From contig JAJRQF010000050.1 of assembly GCA_024280375.1 (NCBI GenBank), positions 1-64,000 of the forward strand: a DNA stretch of 64,000 nt. Reading direction: 5' to 3'. Position numbers and translations under genes: made by a program. The stretch comes from Alphaproteobacteria bacterium. GTDB lineage: Bacteria > Pseudomonadota > Alphaproteobacteria > Rhizobiales > Rhizobiaceae. This document shows, in pieces, positions 1 to 9,879 of the stretch; the stretch's first letter is position 1, and every line of letters starts with the position of its first letter. The notes under the pieces are model-generated. The model worked only from the letters and a program-made list of their open reading frames with translations, searched no databases and was not told the DNA's origin.

Positions 1-1419
1 ATTGTAACCATCCTCAACAAGATCGACCTACCGGCTGCCGAACCAGAACGCATCAAAGCGCAAATTGAAGAGGTGATCGGACTTGATGCCTCCAATGCGG
101 TGGAGATTTCGGCTAAAACCGGGCTCGGCGTTGAAAATGTTCTGGAAGCGATTGTAAATGATCTGCCGGCACCTCTTCATGGCGATATTGATGCACCACT
201 GAAAGCGCTGTTGGTGGATAGTTGGTACGATACCTATCTCGGCGTTATCGTACTGGTGCGTATTATTGATGGCCAGATAAAAAGAGGCCAGACCATCCGC
301 ATGATGGGCACGGACGCTAAATATCTGGTTGATCGGGCGGGGGTGATTACCCCCAAACTGGTTACTGTGGATACACTTGGGCCGGGCGAAATCGGCTTTA
401 TCACCGCCTCGATCAAAGAGGTTGCCGACACGCGGGTGGGTGATACTATCACCGAAGATAAACGCGAGACCGCGCAAGCCCTGCCCGGGTTTAAACCGGC
501 GCAACCGGTGGTGTTTTGTGGACTTTTCCCGGTCGATGCGGGTGATTTTGAAGACCTTCGCTCTGCCATGGGCAAATTGCGGCTTAATGATGCCAGTTTC
601 TCTTTCGAGATGGAATCATCCGCCGCCCTTGGTTTTGGTTTTCGCTGCGGCTTTTTGGGCCTGTTGCATCTGGAAATCATTCAGGAGCGATTGGAGCGGG
701 AATTTAACCTCGATCTTATCGCCACCGCCCCTTCCGTGGTTTATCAAATGACCATGATTGATGGCAGCGAGACCGAATTGCACAACCCTGCTGATATGCC
801 GGATGTGATGAAAATTGTAGAAATCCGCGAGCCTTGGATCAATGCCACTATTCTCACACCGGATGAATATCTGGGCGGGATTCTCAAACTTTGCCAGGAC
901 AGGCGCGGCGTTCAAAAAGAGCTTACATATGTGGGCAAGCGCGCCATGCTGAACTACGAATTACCGCTCAACGAAGTGGTGTTTGATTTCTATGACCGGT
1001 TAAAATCCATCTCCAAAGGCTATGCCTCGTTTGATTATCAACTGGGTGATTATAAGGCCGGAGACCTTGTAAAAATGGCTATATTGGTCAATGCGGAACC
1101 GGTGGATGCGCTCTCGATGATGGTTTATCGCGGGGCGGCTGAAAAGCGCGGTCGCGAAATGTGCGAGAAACTGAAAGAGCTTATTCCTCGCCATCTGTTT
1201 AAAATTCCGGTACAGGCGGCAATTGGTGGCAATGTTATCGCACGTGAAACAATTTCGGCGATGCGCAAGGATGTGACGGCAAAATGTTATGGTGGTGATG
1301 CTTCGCGTAAACGCAAATTGCTCGACAAGCAAAAGGCCGGTAAGAAAAAAATGCGCCAGTTTGGCCGGGTAAATATTCCACAAGAAGCATTTATCGCGGC
1401 GCTAAAAATGAGCGATTGA
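1..1419 (+). CDS. lepA: Elongation factor 4 (LepA), 5'-truncated by window edge
   Basis: Ribosome-associated translational GTPase that back-translocates or remodels stalled ribosomes in the cytoplasm. The frame is open from base 1; the first codons give [11 protein letters not shown], so the NKID guanine-specificity motif (G4) is at codons 6-9 and about 130 residues with the P-loop and switch regions lie outside the window. Domain II, the EF-G-like domains (around [21 protein letters not shown]) and the LepA-specific C-terminal domain ending in [20 protein letters not shown] are present. The stop at 1417-1419 is one base before the next gene, suggesting cotranscription with the small pair downstream. 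Family identity is very secure. Confidence 0.97.
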   Translation: MVTILNKIDLPAAEPERIKAQIEEVIGLDASNAVEISAKTGLGVENVLEAIVNDLPAPLHGDIDAPLKALLVDSWYDTYLGVIVLVRIIDGQIKRGQTIRMMGTDAKYLVDRAGVITPKLVTVDTLGPGEIGFITASIKEVADTRVGDTITEDKRETAQALPGFKPAQPVVFCGLFPVDAGDFEDLRSAMGKLRLNDASFSFEMESSAALGFGFRCGFLGLLHLEIIQERLEREFNLDLIATAPSVVYQMTMIDGSETELHNPADMPDVMKIVEIREPWINATILTPDEYLGGILKLCQDRRGVQKELTYVGKRAMLNYELPLNEVVFDFYDRLKSISKGYASFDYQLGDYKAGDLVKMAILVNAEPVDALSMMVYRGAAEKRGREMCEKLKELIPRHLFKIPVQAAIGGNVIARETISAMRKDVTAKCYGGDASRKRKLLDKQKAGKKKMRQFGRVNIPQEAFIAALKMSD

Positions 1420-1420
1420 G

Positions 1421-1681
1421 TTGAACCTTAAATCAATAAACTTTACCAGAAATGCGCTGGATGTTATTGAAGAGCGAGAGATAGACAATCGCTGGGTTTT
1501 ACAAGCAATAACCAATCCTCATTGGGTTGAAAAAGACCCGCAGGACGATGAAGTAGAACGCCATTTTCGGGTAATTGACGAATATGACGGACGCGTTCTA
1601 AGAGTTGCTTGCGTTGAAAACATGGATGAAATTCGTGTTATCTCTGCATTTTTCGATCGCCGGGCAAGGAAGCCATTATGA
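1421..1681 (+). CDS. DUF4258 family small protein
   Basis: An 86-residue protein beginning at TTG one base after the lepA stop. The pattern FTRNALDVIEEREI..W near the N-terminus, then a charged region and RVLRVACVE...IRVISAFFDRRAR, matches the DUF4258 fold, which resembles RelE/BrnT-like small toxins. It overlaps the following DUF2283 gene by ATGA (1678-1681), so the two are probably translationally coupled. DUF4258 and DUF2283 genes commonly travel together and have been suggested to be toxin-antitoxin-like; activity here is inference. No good ribosome binding site precedes the TTG, so expression may depend on lepA read-through. Confidence 0.75.
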   Translation: MNLKSINFTRNALDVIEEREIDNRWVLQAITNPHWVEKDPQDDEVERHFRVIDEYDGRVLRVACVENMDEIRVISAFFDRRARKPL

Positions 1682-1872
1682 ATCCAACTGTGAAATACGA
1701 TCGTGACGCCGATGCGGCCTATATACGTTTTTCGTCTGAAAAAGTATTGGAAAGCGACGAAGTCTCGCCGGGTATTGTTCTGGATTACGACAGCAATGGA
1801 CACATAGTCGGTATGGAAGTCATGGCTGCCAAAAAGCACCTTTCAAAAGAGTTATTGATCGCTGCAGCTTAA
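1678..1872 (+). CDS. DUF2283 family small protein
   Basis: A 64-residue protein whose first half, YDRDADAAYIRFS, followed by VSPGIVLDYDSNGHIVGMEVM, is the hallmark of DUF2283. The function of the family is not established; members are usually paired with a DUF4258 partner, as here, where its ATG lies inside the end of the DUF4258 gene. The pair sits between lepA and glnD and is probably a small accessory insertion. An antitoxin-like role is a guess from arrangement only; there is no recognisable DNA-binding domain. Confidence 0.75.
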   Translation: MNPTVKYDRDADAAYIRFSSEKVLESDEVSPGIVLDYDSNGHIVGMEVMAAKKHLSKELLIAAA

Positions 1873-1939
1873 TTAAAAATATCGGTTAGGTTGGCTCACA
1901 TCACCCCAATCCATGCTATAGAGCAGCCGCAATTCCATA

Positions 1940-4792
1940 ATGGCGCGGGAGCCGAAGTCCGTTTACATGCCCAGTAAAAAAACAAAATACACCATCAAAA
2001 TCAAAGATCTTATTGATTCACCCGCCCTGCGGGCTGAGCTGACAGCGATGACGGCTGAAAATAACGGCGACGGCTCTTCTCCGGAAATTCGCAGCCTTGT
2101 GCTGGCCCGGTTGAAAGAAGTATCAATTGACGGGCGTAAACATATTGAACAATTGTTGATGGATGACGGACGTGGGCGAACCTGCGCCCGCAGAATTTCC
2201 AAGTTCCAAGATGAAATTATACGGGTGATCTATGATTTTGCCCTGGCTCACGTGTTTCGCGTCAACAATCCTTCCAAGGCAGAACGCATGGCCGTTGTTG
2301 CTGTCGGCGGCTATGGGCGCGGTACACTGGCACCGGGCTCCGACCTCGATTTACTGTTTTTACTGCCCTACAAACAGACCCCCTGGGGGGAGAGCGTGGT
2401 TGAATATATGCTCTATATGCTGTGGGATATGGGGTACAAAGTTGGCCATGCGACGCGAAATATTGATGAATGTATTCGATTGGCGCATGAGGATATGACC
2501 ATCCGCACGGCGGTTCTCGAGGCTCGTTATTTATGGGGTTCCAAGGAGCTCTACAAAGAACTGATAAGCCGCTTTGATGAGGAAATTGCCTCTAAAACCG
2601 CGCAGGAATTTATCGCCGCCAAACTGGAAGAGCAGGATGCCCGGCATATCAAAAGCGGCCGCTCGCGTTATCTGGTGGAACCCAATGTAAAAGACGGCAA
2701 GGGCGGGCAGCGCGATCTTCACACGCTGTATTGGATTTCGAAATATTATTACCGGGTGCGCACCCAGGAAGAGCTGGTCAAAGCAGGTGTTTTCACCCGC
2801 AAGGAACAAAATAAATTCAACAAGGCACAATCGTTCCTCTGGTCGGTTCGCTGCCATATGCACTTTTTGACCAGGCGCGCTGAAGAACGCCTGTCATTTG
2901 ATATTCAGCCGGAATTGGCCGCCCGTCTTGGCTATCAGACAAGGCCTGGGCAAAGCGCCGTCGAGCGCTTCATGAAGCACTATTTTCTGCATGCGAAGGT
3001 TGTGGGCGACCTTACTCGAATTTTTTGCTCGGGGCTGGAAGAACAGCAGGCGAAAGCCGCTCCCGGTCTGACGCGGATAATCAGATCTATCGGCGAGCGG
3101 CCGCGCAAAATCAATGGCACGACGGATTTTGTCCATCACAACAATCGCATTAATGTGGTTGATGACGGCACCTTCAAGCGTGATCCGGTCAACATAATCC
3201 GGCTTTTTCATTTGGCTGAAGAAAACGGATTGAATTTTCACCCGGAAGCCTTGCGGCTATTGACCCGCTCGCTGAAATTGATCGGTGGAAAATTGCGCAA
3301 GAACAAGGAAGCCAACCGGCTGTTTATTGAGATATTAACGTCTCGGCAAACCCCTGAAGCGACATTGCGCAAAATGAATGAGGCCGGTGTCCTTGGCCGT
3401 TTTATCCCGGAATTCGGCAAGATTGTCGCCATGATGCAATTCAATATGTATCACCACTATACGGTGGATGAACATCTGCTGCGCACGATTGGCATATTGT
3501 CTGAAATCGAAAAAGGTGCCCTCAAAGAAGAACACCCGCTTTCCCATGAACTGATTAAAGAAACCAAGGACCGGGTGGTGCTTTATGTGGCGGCATTGTT
3601 GCACGATATTGCCAAAGGCAGACCGGAAGATCACTCGATTGAAGGGGCAAGGATTGCCAAAAAACTTTGCCCGCGCCTGGGCCTTTCGCCCAAACAAAGT
3701 GAGCTTGTGTGCTGGATGATCGAGCAACATCTGGTGATGAGCAATACCGCCCAATCGCGCGATTTAAACGACCATAAAACCATTTCAGATTTTGCCGATA
3801 TTATGCAAAACATGGTGCGCATGAAGCTTTTGCTGATCTTGACCGTATGCGATACCCGCGCCGTTGGCCCCGGTGTGTGGAATGGCTGGAAAGGCCAATT
3901 ACTGCGGACAATTTATCACGAAGCAGAGCCGCATTTAACCGGCGGATTTTCAAAAACATCCCGCAAACAAAGGGTGGATGCCAAAAGGCTTGAACTTGAA
4001 GCCGCATTGGCTGATTGGGATGAACATGAGCGCCGCCGGATCATCGAGTTACACTACGAAGCCTATCTGTTGACCGTGTCGTTTGAAGACCAATTGCGGC
4101 ATATGAATTTTATTCGAGAGGCAGACTGGGCCAGAAAACCACTATCGACACTGGTGACAACCAAACAGTTTGAAGCGATAACCGAAATTACCGTTTTGGC
4201 CCCCGACCACCCGCGCCTTCTATCTATTATTGCTGGCGCCTGTTCTGCCGGCGGGGCAGATATTGTTGACGCGCAGGTTTTCACCACCACCGATGGCCGT
4301 GCGCTTGATTCGATTTTTATTGCTCGCGAATTTGACAATGATGAGGACGAATTTCGCCGTGCAAGGCGGATAAGTGAAGTGATTGAAGATGTCCTATCGG
4401 GCAAATCCTATCTGCCGGATTTGATGGCTTCGCGCATTAAACCCCGCAAGGGCATTAGTGCATTTGCGGTAACACCCGTATTCACGCTGGATAATTCACT
4501 TTCCAACAAATTCACGGTTATTGAAGTTGAATGTCTCGATCGACCGGGTCTGCTTTCCGCCCTCACCGGCACGCTGGCCGATCTCAACCTTGACATAGCC
4601 TCTGCCCATATTGTCACATTTGGTGAGAAGGCCATTGATACATTTTATGTGACTGATCTGATTGGTGCAAAAATCGAAAATCCGGAACGCCGCAAAACCA
4701 TCGAAGATGCCATTATGAAAATTATTACCAAAAAGAAGAAAAAGAAAAATGGCAAATCAAAAGCAGGCAAGAAAACCAATGCACAGGCTTAG
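1940..4792 (+). CDS. glnD: Bifunctional uridylyltransferase / uridylyl-removing enzyme
   Basis: GlnD senses glutamine and uridylylates or deuridylylates PII proteins, controlling nitrogen assimilation. In the 950-residue product the nucleotidyltransferase motif GGYGRG is at 123-128 with GSDLD at 133-137; the HD phosphohydrolase motif LLHDIAKG lies near 555; two C-terminal ACT domains for glutamine sensing start near 747 and 857. The last 20 residues are a lysine-rich tail. The ATG at 1940 is used; a second in-frame ATG at 1967 is possible. murJ begins 12 bases downstream, an arrangement typical of rhizobial chromosomes. Length is normal for the family. Confidence 0.97.
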   Translation: MAREPKSVYMPSKKTKYTIKIKDLIDSPALRAELTAMTAENNGDGSSPEIRSLVLARLKEVSIDGRKHIEQLLMDDGRGRTCARRISKFQDEIIRVIYDFALAHVFRVNNPSKAERMAVVAVGGYGRGTLAPGSDLDLLFLLPYKQTPWGESVVEYMLYMLWDMGYKVGHATRNIDECIRLAHEDMTIRTAVLEARYLWGSKELYKELISRFDEEIASKTAQEFIAAKLEEQDARHIKSGRSRYLVEPNVKDGKGGQRDLHTLYWISKYYYRVRTQEELVKAGVFTRKEQNKFNKAQSFLWSVRCHMHFLTRRAEERLSFDIQPELAARLGYQTRPGQSAVERFMKHYFLHAKVVGDLTRIFCSGLEEQQAKAAPGLTRIIRSIGERPRKINGTTDFVHHNNRINVVDDGTFKRDPVNIIRLFHLAEENGLNFHPEALRLLTRSLKLIGGKLRKNKEANRLFIEILTSRQTPEATLRKMNEAGVLGRFIPEFGKIVAMMQFNMYHHYTVDEHLLRTIGILSEIEKGALKEEHPLSHELIKETKDRVVLYVAALLHDIAKGRPEDHSIEGARIAKKLCPRLGLSPKQSELVCWMIEQHLVMSNTAQSRDLNDHKTISDFADIMQNMVRMKLLLILTVCDTRAVGPGVWNGWKGQLLRTIYHEAEPHLTGGFSKTSRKQRVDAKRLELEAALADWDEHERRRIIELHYEAYLLTVSFEDQLRHMNFIREADWARKPLSTLVTTKQFEAITEITVLAPDHPRLLSIIAGACSAGGADIVDAQVFTTTDGRALDSIFIAREFDNDEDEFRRARRISEVIEDVLSGKSYLPDLMASRIKPRKGISAFAVTPVFTLDNSLSNKFTVIEVECLDRPGLLSALTGTLADLNLDIASAHIVTFGEKAIDTFYVTDLIGAKIENPERRKTIEDAIMKIITKKKKKKNGKSKAGKKTNAQA

Positions 4793-4804
4793 GAGAATGG
4801 GCGC

Positions 4805-6358
4805 GTGAGTCTGGTCAAGAAATTTGCCACCGTCGGCGGCGCATCTATGGCCAGCCGGGTCCTTGGGTTTGTACGCGAAATGTTGATTGCGGCCGCCCTT
4901 GGTGCCGGGCCTGTGGCCGATGTATTTTATGTGGCGTTCGGGTTTCCCAACCTGTTTCGCCGTATATTTGCCGAAGGGGCTTTTAATTCGGCCTTTATTC
5001 CGCTTTTTGCCAAGGAAATGGAAGCCGGAGGCAATCAATCGGCTCGTAAATTTGCCGAGGATATTCTCGCCATGCTGGTGGCAATACTGTTGCTGCTTTC
5101 GGCATTGGCAATGATATTCATGCCCTTTTTGGTAACTACAATTGTTGCTGCCCGGTTTGTCGACCCTGACAAGATCGAGATGACGACGCTTTTTACCCGA
5201 ATTATGTTTCCATATCTTTTTTGCATGTCGCTGGTCGCCATGCTTTCAGGCATTATGAATTCGATGCGGCTATATTTTCTTGCGGCAATTGTACCGGTAT
5301 TGCTGAATATTATTCTTGTCGGCGTATTATTGACCGCCTGGTATTTAGATGTTGCGCCCAGAACAACCGGCATTCTTTTGTCTTGCGGGGTGTTTGTTTC
5401 CGGTTTTGCCCAATTGGCATTGCTGCTGTTTGGCACCAAAAGGGCAGGCTTTACCATGCGGCTCAAACGCCCGAAAATGACACCGCAGGTCAAACGATTG
5501 CTGGTGCTTATGGGGCCAGCGGTACTTACCGGCGGTATGTTGCAAATCAACCTGTTGATCGGGCGCAATATCGCCTCGGCTCAAGATGGTGCCATCGCGC
5601 TTTTGCAATATGCAGACCGTATCAACCAATTGCCGCTTGGGGTAATTGGCATTGCCATTGGCGTGGTGCTGTTGCCGGAACTATCGCGTGCTTTGAAAGC
5701 CGGCGATGATGCTGAGGTTTCCAGCCTGCAAAACCGCTCGTTGGAATTTGCTTTGCTGATGACCTTTCCAGCGGCAATCGGCTTTATGATAATTCCCGAT
5801 GCCATCATTGCGCTGTTGTACCAACGGGGCGAGTTTACCGCTGAAACCACATCTTTGACCGCATCAGCGCTGATCGCCTTTGCCTCGGGTCTTCCTGCCT
5901 ATGTGCTGATCAAGGTGTTTCAACCAGCCTATTTTGCCCGCGAAGACATGCGCACGCCTTTCTATTTTTCAATCGTCATGATGCTTACCAATATCGGCAT
6001 CAGCCTTTATCTGTTTCCGAGCCTTGGCCATGTGGGCATTGCCATTGCCACCTCGATTTCTGCATGGATTAATTTTATCCTGCTGGCAGCAACATTGTGG
6101 TTTAGGGGCGCTTACCGGCCCCATATGAAAACCCTCTATCGGGTAATGATGATCATTATTTCAGGCTCCGTCATGGGCGGCCTGTTATATTTTGGCCATC
6201 AGGCCGTAGCTGATGAAATACTCAATGCCGGGTTCCTCACAAGGATGGTTCTGGTGCTTGGACTGATTGGTGGATCAGCAATCGTATATTTTGCGATCAT
6301 TGCGGCCACCGGAGTGATTTCAAAAGCCGAACTGAAAAGATTGGTAAAACGCGGATAG
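4805..6358 (+). CDS. murJ: Lipid II flippase MurJ
   Basis: Inner-membrane MATE-fold flippase that moves lipid II across the cytoplasmic membrane for peptidoglycan synthesis (formerly MviN). The 517-residue protein starts at GTG 12 bases after glnD with AGGAGA upstream. The N-terminus shows the family signature ASRVLGFVREMLIAAALGAG, followed by FPNLFRRIFAEGAFNSAFIP, and the rest is a run of about 14 hydrophobic segments. The gene order glnD-murJ-trpS supports orthology. No anomalies seen. Confidence 0.96.
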   Translation: MSLVKKFATVGGASMASRVLGFVREMLIAAALGAGPVADVFYVAFGFPNLFRRIFAEGAFNSAFIPLFAKEMEAGGNQSARKFAEDILAMLVAILLLLSALAMIFMPFLVTTIVAARFVDPDKIEMTTLFTRIMFPYLFCMSLVAMLSGIMNSMRLYFLAAIVPVLLNIILVGVLLTAWYLDVAPRTTGILLSCGVFVSGFAQLALLLFGTKRAGFTMRLKRPKMTPQVKRLLVLMGPAVLTGGMLQINLLIGRNIASAQDGAIALLQYADRINQLPLGVIGIAIGVVLLPELSRALKAGDDAEVSSLQNRSLEFALLMTFPAAIGFMIIPDAIIALLYQRGEFTAETTSLTASALIAFASGLPAYVLIKVFQPAYFAREDMRTPFYFSIVMMLTNIGISLYLFPSLGHVGIAIATSISAWINFILLAATLWFRGAYRPHMKTLYRVMMIIISGSVMGGLLYFGHQAVADEILNAGFLTRMVLVLGLIGGSAIVYFAIIAATGVISKAELKRLVKRG

Positions 6359-6451
6359 TTTTTTCTTGCCCTTGGGCAGGCCCTCCGCCATAACCCGCAC
6401 GACAATGAATTGGCCGGCAGAATTCCAACTCTCCGGTAATGGAGTATATCA

Positions 6452-7486
6452 ATGACCGATTTTCCCGAACGGGTATTTTCCGGTGTTCAACCGACCGGCA
6501 ATCTACACCTTGGCAACTATCTTGGCGCGATCAAAAAATTCGTTGCCCTGCAGGAAAATCACAATTGCATCTATTGCGTTGTTGATATGCACGCGATTAC
6601 CACATGGCTCGACCCCAAAGAGCTCGCCACAAATACCCGCGAGGTAACCGCCGCCTTCATTGCTTCGGGTATTGATCCTGAAAAGCATATTGTATTTAAC
6701 CAAAGCCAGGTTTCAGAACACGCTGAACTTGCATGGATTTTCAACTGTGTTGCCCGCATGGGGTGGCTCTCGCGTATGACCCAGTTCAAGGACAAGGCCG
6801 GAAAAACCCAGGAAAAAGCCTCTGTTGGTTTGTTTTCCTATCCAAGCCTGATGGCGGCGGATATTCTTGCCTATCGTGCCACCCATGTGCCGGTTGGTGA
6901 TGACCAAAAACAGCATCTTGAGTTGACCCGCGACATTGCGCAAAAATTCAATAATGATTTCGGTCCCTCTATCAAAGAAAAGGGATATGGCGAGGCATTC
7001 TTTCCATTGACCGAACCGTTGATTGAAGGGCCGGCGACGCGAGTGATGAGTTTGCGCGATGGTTCGAAAAAGATGTCAAAATCCGATCCATCAGACTTGT
7101 CACGTATTGTGCTTACCGATGATCCTGACACAATTGCCAAAAAATTTCGCAAGGCCAAAACCGACCCGATGCCTTTGCCGGATAATCTGGAAGATTTGAA
7201 AACCCGGCCTGAGGCTGAAAATCTGGTAAATATATATGCGGCCCTTTCGGAAACCTCAAAAGAGGCCGTGTTGGCTGACTATGCAGGTTTTGAGTTTTCA
7301 AAATTCAAACCGGCACTTGTGGAACTGGCGGTTGAAAAACTGGCGCCAATTTCCAGTGAAATGCACCGCCTGCAGGCTGATCCCGGCCATATCGACAAAA
7401 TATTGAGCAATGGTGCGGACCGTGCCCGGGTAATCGCACGCGAAACGCTTGATGCGGTGAAAGATATTGTTGGATTCATAAGGTAA
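6452..7486 (+). CDS. trpS: Tryptophanyl-tRNA synthetase
   Basis: Class I aminoacyl-tRNA synthetase that charges tRNA-Trp in the cytoplasm. The HIGH-like motif is HLGN at residues 19-22 within [16 protein letters not shown], and the KMSKS loop appears as [10 protein letters not shown] near residue 206. At 344 residues it has the usual bacterial length. It lies 93 bases behind murJ; the gap includes a short TGCCC/GGGCA hairpin near 6367-6378 but no clear terminator. ATG at 6452 is preceded by GGAG. Confidence 0.97.
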   Translation: MTDFPERVFSGVQPTGNLHLGNYLGAIKKFVALQENHNCIYCVVDMHAITTWLDPKELATNTREVTAAFIASGIDPEKHIVFNQSQVSEHAELAWIFNCVARMGWLSRMTQFKDKAGKTQEKASVGLFSYPSLMAADILAYRATHVPVGDDQKQHLELTRDIAQKFNNDFGPSIKEKGYGEAFFPLTEPLIEGPATRVMSLRDGSKKMSKSDPSDLSRIVLTDDPDTIAKKFRKAKTDPMPLPDNLEDLKTRPEAENLVNIYAALSETSKEAVLADYAGFEFSKFKPALVELAVEKLAPISSEMHRLQADPGHIDKILSNGADRARVIARETLDAVKDIVGFIR

Positions 7487-7503
7487 GAATATAAGGCTGC
7501 GCT

Positions 7504-7532
7504 CTTGATAATATCCGGTACTGTATTATTTA
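7504..7532 (+). promoter_or_regulatory. Possible sigma-70 promoter for nfu
   Basis: CTTGAT at 7504-7509 and TATTTA at 7527-7532 are separated by 17 bases, resembling the rhizobial housekeeping promoter (CTTGAC, 17 bases, CTATAT). It lies in the AT-rich 130-base gap between trpS and the nfu-type gene. Pattern match only. Confidence 0.3.
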
Positions 7533-7618
7533 TTGGAATAGTTCTAAACTAGTCGTGGTATAAACCCGAAAATTGCTGTATATTAGTAAAAACCAATCAA
7601 CCAGCGGGAATGTTAAAC

Positions 7619-8191
7619 ATGTTCATTCAAACTGAAGCCACACCAAATCCGGCTACATTGAAATTTTTGCCGGGCCAAACGGTTATCGCCAAAGGCACAA
7701 TTGATTTTCGCAATGCTGACGAGGCACATGGGAAATCTCCCCTGGCTGAAAGCCTGTTCGATCTTACCGGTGTTGAAGGTGTTTTCTTTGGCCATGATTT
7801 TGTTACCGTGACCAAATCTGGCGACCCGGACTGGCAGCATATGAAGCCGGCAATTCTAGGCACGATCATGGAGCACTTCATGAACGACCAGCCAGTTATG
7901 ACGGCGGATGTTCAATCTGGCACCGAAACCGGTAGTGGGCAGGAATTTTTTGATGCGGGCGACGAAGACATTGTTAAAACCATCAAAGACCTGCTTGAAA
8001 CCCGTGTGCGCCCTGCCGTTGCACAGGATGGTGGCGACATTACCTTCCGTGGATTTAAAAAGGGCGTGGTTTATCTTGAAATGCGTGGAGCCTGTGCCGG
8101 TTGCCCGTCTTCAACTGCCACTTTGCAGCACGGTATCCAAAACCTGTTGAAGCACTTTATTCCACAGGTTGAGGCGGTTGAGGCCGTATAG
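7619..8191 (+). CDS. NifU-family iron-sulfur scaffold/carrier (Nfu type)
   Basis: Cytoplasmic carrier delivering iron-sulfur clusters to target proteins. The 190-residue product has the N-terminal Nfu domain opening with IQTEATPNPATLKFLPG and a C-terminal NifU domain with the cluster-binding pair C159 and C162 in GACAGCPSS. An upstream in-frame ATG exists at 7610, but GGGA at 7606-7609 sits well spaced for the ATG at 7619, giving the usual family N-terminus. It precedes tsaB, as in many rhizobia, where a universal stress gene often lies between trpS and nfu; that gene is absent here. Confidence 0.93.
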   Translation: MFIQTEATPNPATLKFLPGQTVIAKGTIDFRNADEAHGKSPLAESLFDLTGVEGVFFGHDFVTVTKSGDPDWQHMKPAILGTIMEHFMNDQPVMTADVQSGTETGSGQEFFDAGDEDIVKTIKDLLETRVRPAVAQDGGDITFRGFKKGVVYLEMRGACAGCPSSTATLQHGIQNLLKHFIPQVEAVEAV

Positions 8192-8200
8192 GCTTGTCAC

Positions 8201-8896
8201 TTGATACTGCTCGCAATCGACACTTCTGCCAATTTATGCGCTGCAGCCTTGTATGATTGCAGCAACAACCTTGTTTTAGCGGAAAAATCTGAGGATATTG
8301 GCCGCGGCCATGCGGAGCGATTGATGGGCCTGCTGGCTGAGCTGCTTGATGGGGCTGGTCTTGCCTACAAGGACCTTAGCCAAATTGCCGTTACCAGCGG
8401 GCCGGGTAGTTTTACCGGTATTCGGGTCGGGCTGGCGACCGCACGCGGGCTGGCTCTTGGGCTTGGTATTAAGGTTATCGGTATCAACGTACTGGAGGCC
8501 ATTGCTTTTCAACATAACTCACCGTCAAAAGACACACCAATTGTCGTTGCACTGGATGCCAAACGTGGCGAGGTTTTTCTGCAGATATTTTCACCATCCA
8601 GTAAGCCGCTAATGGAACCACTGGCCGTGCCGATTGAACAAATTGGCGAAATAATCCCCAAACAACCAATTCGAATTGCCGGGTCTGCCAGCAATGTGGT
8701 CGCAGAACAAATCGCCAGATTACCCAACCCGCCGGAATTTGAAATCTGTTCAAACCAAAGCGCTGCCAGTATCGCCGACATCGCCAAGCTTGCGGCGCGT
8801 TTAAAACCTGATGCCAACAGGCCGGTTCCACTTTATCTTCGATCGGCAGATGCAAAACCGCAAAATAACTTTGCGCTCAAACGGGCTGCCAACTGA
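8201..8896 (+). CDS. tsaB: tRNA threonylcarbamoyladenosine biosynthesis protein TsaB
   Basis: Partner of TsaD in making the universal t6A37 modification of ANN-decoding tRNAs. The 231-residue product starts at TTG with ILLAIDTSANLCAAAL, the ASKHA nucleotide-fold signature, followed by SGPGSFTGIRVGLATARGLALGLG, diagnostic of TsaB (YeaZ). The TTG start is inferred because no in-frame ATG gives the conserved first strand. The next gene, rimI, starts 1 base after the stop, a standard pairing. TsaD is encoded about 38 kb away in the same window. Confidence 0.94.
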   Translation: MILLAIDTSANLCAAALYDCSNNLVLAEKSEDIGRGHAERLMGLLAELLDGAGLAYKDLSQIAVTSGPGSFTGIRVGLATARGLALGLGIKVIGINVLEAIAFQHNSPSKDTPIVVALDAKRGEVFLQIFSPSSKPLMEPLAVPIEQIGEIIPKQPIRIAGSASNVVAEQIARLPNPPEFEICSNQSAASIADIAKLAARLKPDANRPVPLYLRSADAKPQNNFALKRAAN

Positions 8897-8897
8897 T

Positions 8898-9386
8898 ATG
8901 CGCAATCCATTCAGGCGGTCAAAAGATATTTCTCTGGAACTGGCTCCCCCGCAGCAGGCCAGGGAGATTTCCAACCTGCATACCAAATGTTTTGATCGCG
9001 AATGGGGCACTGCTGAAATAGCCAATCTGATCGAGCAGGACAATGTGCTTTGCATTATTGCAAAAGAGGTTGGCAAACCAAAGGCCGCACCATTGGCATT
9101 TGCAATGGTGCGCATCGCAGCTGATGAGGCGGAGATTTTGTCAATCGGGGTTGATCCTTCTGAACGCCGAACCGGGATTGCGACAAAAATACTGGAAGAA
9201 ATTACCCGCCGTTTGCATGCGGAGCGTACAAAAAAGCTGTTTTTGGAAGTTGATTTGGCCAATCAACCGGCGGTCAACCTTTACAAGCAATTGCGCTTTA
9301 AAAGCATCGCCGAGCGACCCTCCTATTATCAACATGACAATGGCGAAAAAAGTGCGGCGCTTGTCATGCGGCTTGATCTTGTTTAG
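8898..9386 (+). CDS. rimI: GNAT acetyltransferase, RimI-like (ribosomal protein S18-alanine N-acetyltransferase)
   Basis: N-alpha-acetyltransferase of the RimI group. The frame is open from 8811, but the ATG at 8898, one base past the tsaB stop, gives a 162-residue protein of the right size. GNAT features are visible: ILSIGVDPSERRTGIATKIL, the acetyl-CoA-binding R-x-x-G-I/A-T pattern, then LFLEVDLANQPAVNLYKQLRF. The tsaB-rimI pairing supports the assignment; the actual substrate is inferred from family. Confidence 0.88.
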   Translation: MRNPFRRSKDISLELAPPQQAREISNLHTKCFDREWGTAEIANLIEQDNVLCIIAKEVGKPKAAPLAFAMVRIAADEAEILSIGVDPSERRTGIATKILEEITRRLHAERTKKLFLEVDLANQPAVNLYKQLRFKSIAERPSYYQHDNGEKSAALVMRLDLV

Positions 9387-9426
9387 TCAGGGCACTTTAG
9401 GGAAGCAAGTACAGGTCTATTGCGGC

Positions 9427-9873
9427 ATGCCAGATACAACACCCAGTTTGGAGGAGTTATGCGTTGCCAAAGGCATGCGTATGACCGAGCAACGGCGGAT
9501 TATTGCCCGGGTGCTGCAAACCTCTAAAGATCATCCCGATACGGAAGAAGTGTATCGCAGATCATCTGCTATTGATGATAAAATATCCATTTCCACCGTT
9601 TATCGCACGGTCAAACTGTTTGAAGATGCAGGCATCATCGAGCGGCACGAGTTTGGCGATGGTCGATCACGCTATGAAACGGTGCCCGAAGAGCATCATG
9701 ATCATTTGATTGATTTGAAAACAGGCAAGGTAATTGAATTCAAGAATGAGGAAATTGAAGCCCTTCAAGATGCCATTGCCGAAAAACTTGGCTATCGGCT
9801 GGTTGATCACAGGTTGGAACTTTACGGCGTTCCACTCAAATCGACCGATTACCCTAAAGACGATCAGAACTGA
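9427..9873 (+). CDS. Fur-family metalloregulator (alphaproteobacterial Fur/Mur type)
   Basis: DNA-binding repressor responding to divalent metal. The frame is continuous from 9043 through the rimI region, but the ATG at 9427 gives a normal 148-residue Fur protein. The winged-helix region includes MTEQRRIIARVL and SISTVYRTVKLFEDAGIIERHEF; metal ligands HHDH are at 90-93. Apart from C12 there is no cysteine, so the C-terminal CxxC zinc site is absent. That pattern, and the position after tsaB-rimI, fits rhizobial Mur, which represses manganese uptake and is widely annotated Fur. It is not Irr, which carries a heme regulatory motif. plsC follows by 6 bases. Confidence 0.9.
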   Translation: MPDTTPSLEELCVAKGMRMTEQRRIIARVLQTSKDHPDTEEVYRRSSAIDDKISISTVYRTVKLFEDAGIIERHEFGDGRSRYETVPEEHHDHLIDLKTGKVIEFKNEEIEALQDAIAEKLGYRLVDHRLELYGVPLKSTDYPKDDQN

Positions 9874-9879
9874 GTTGTA

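Noticed and set aside
8811-8897. N-terminal extension of RimI overlapping tsaB
   Set aside because: The extension is unlike the family; ATG 8898 one base after the tsaB stop is the natural start.
9043-9426. Possible fusion of an extra N-terminal domain to the Fur-like gene
   Set aside because: This part of the open frame lies inside rimI in another frame; the family-length Fur protein starts at ATG 9427.
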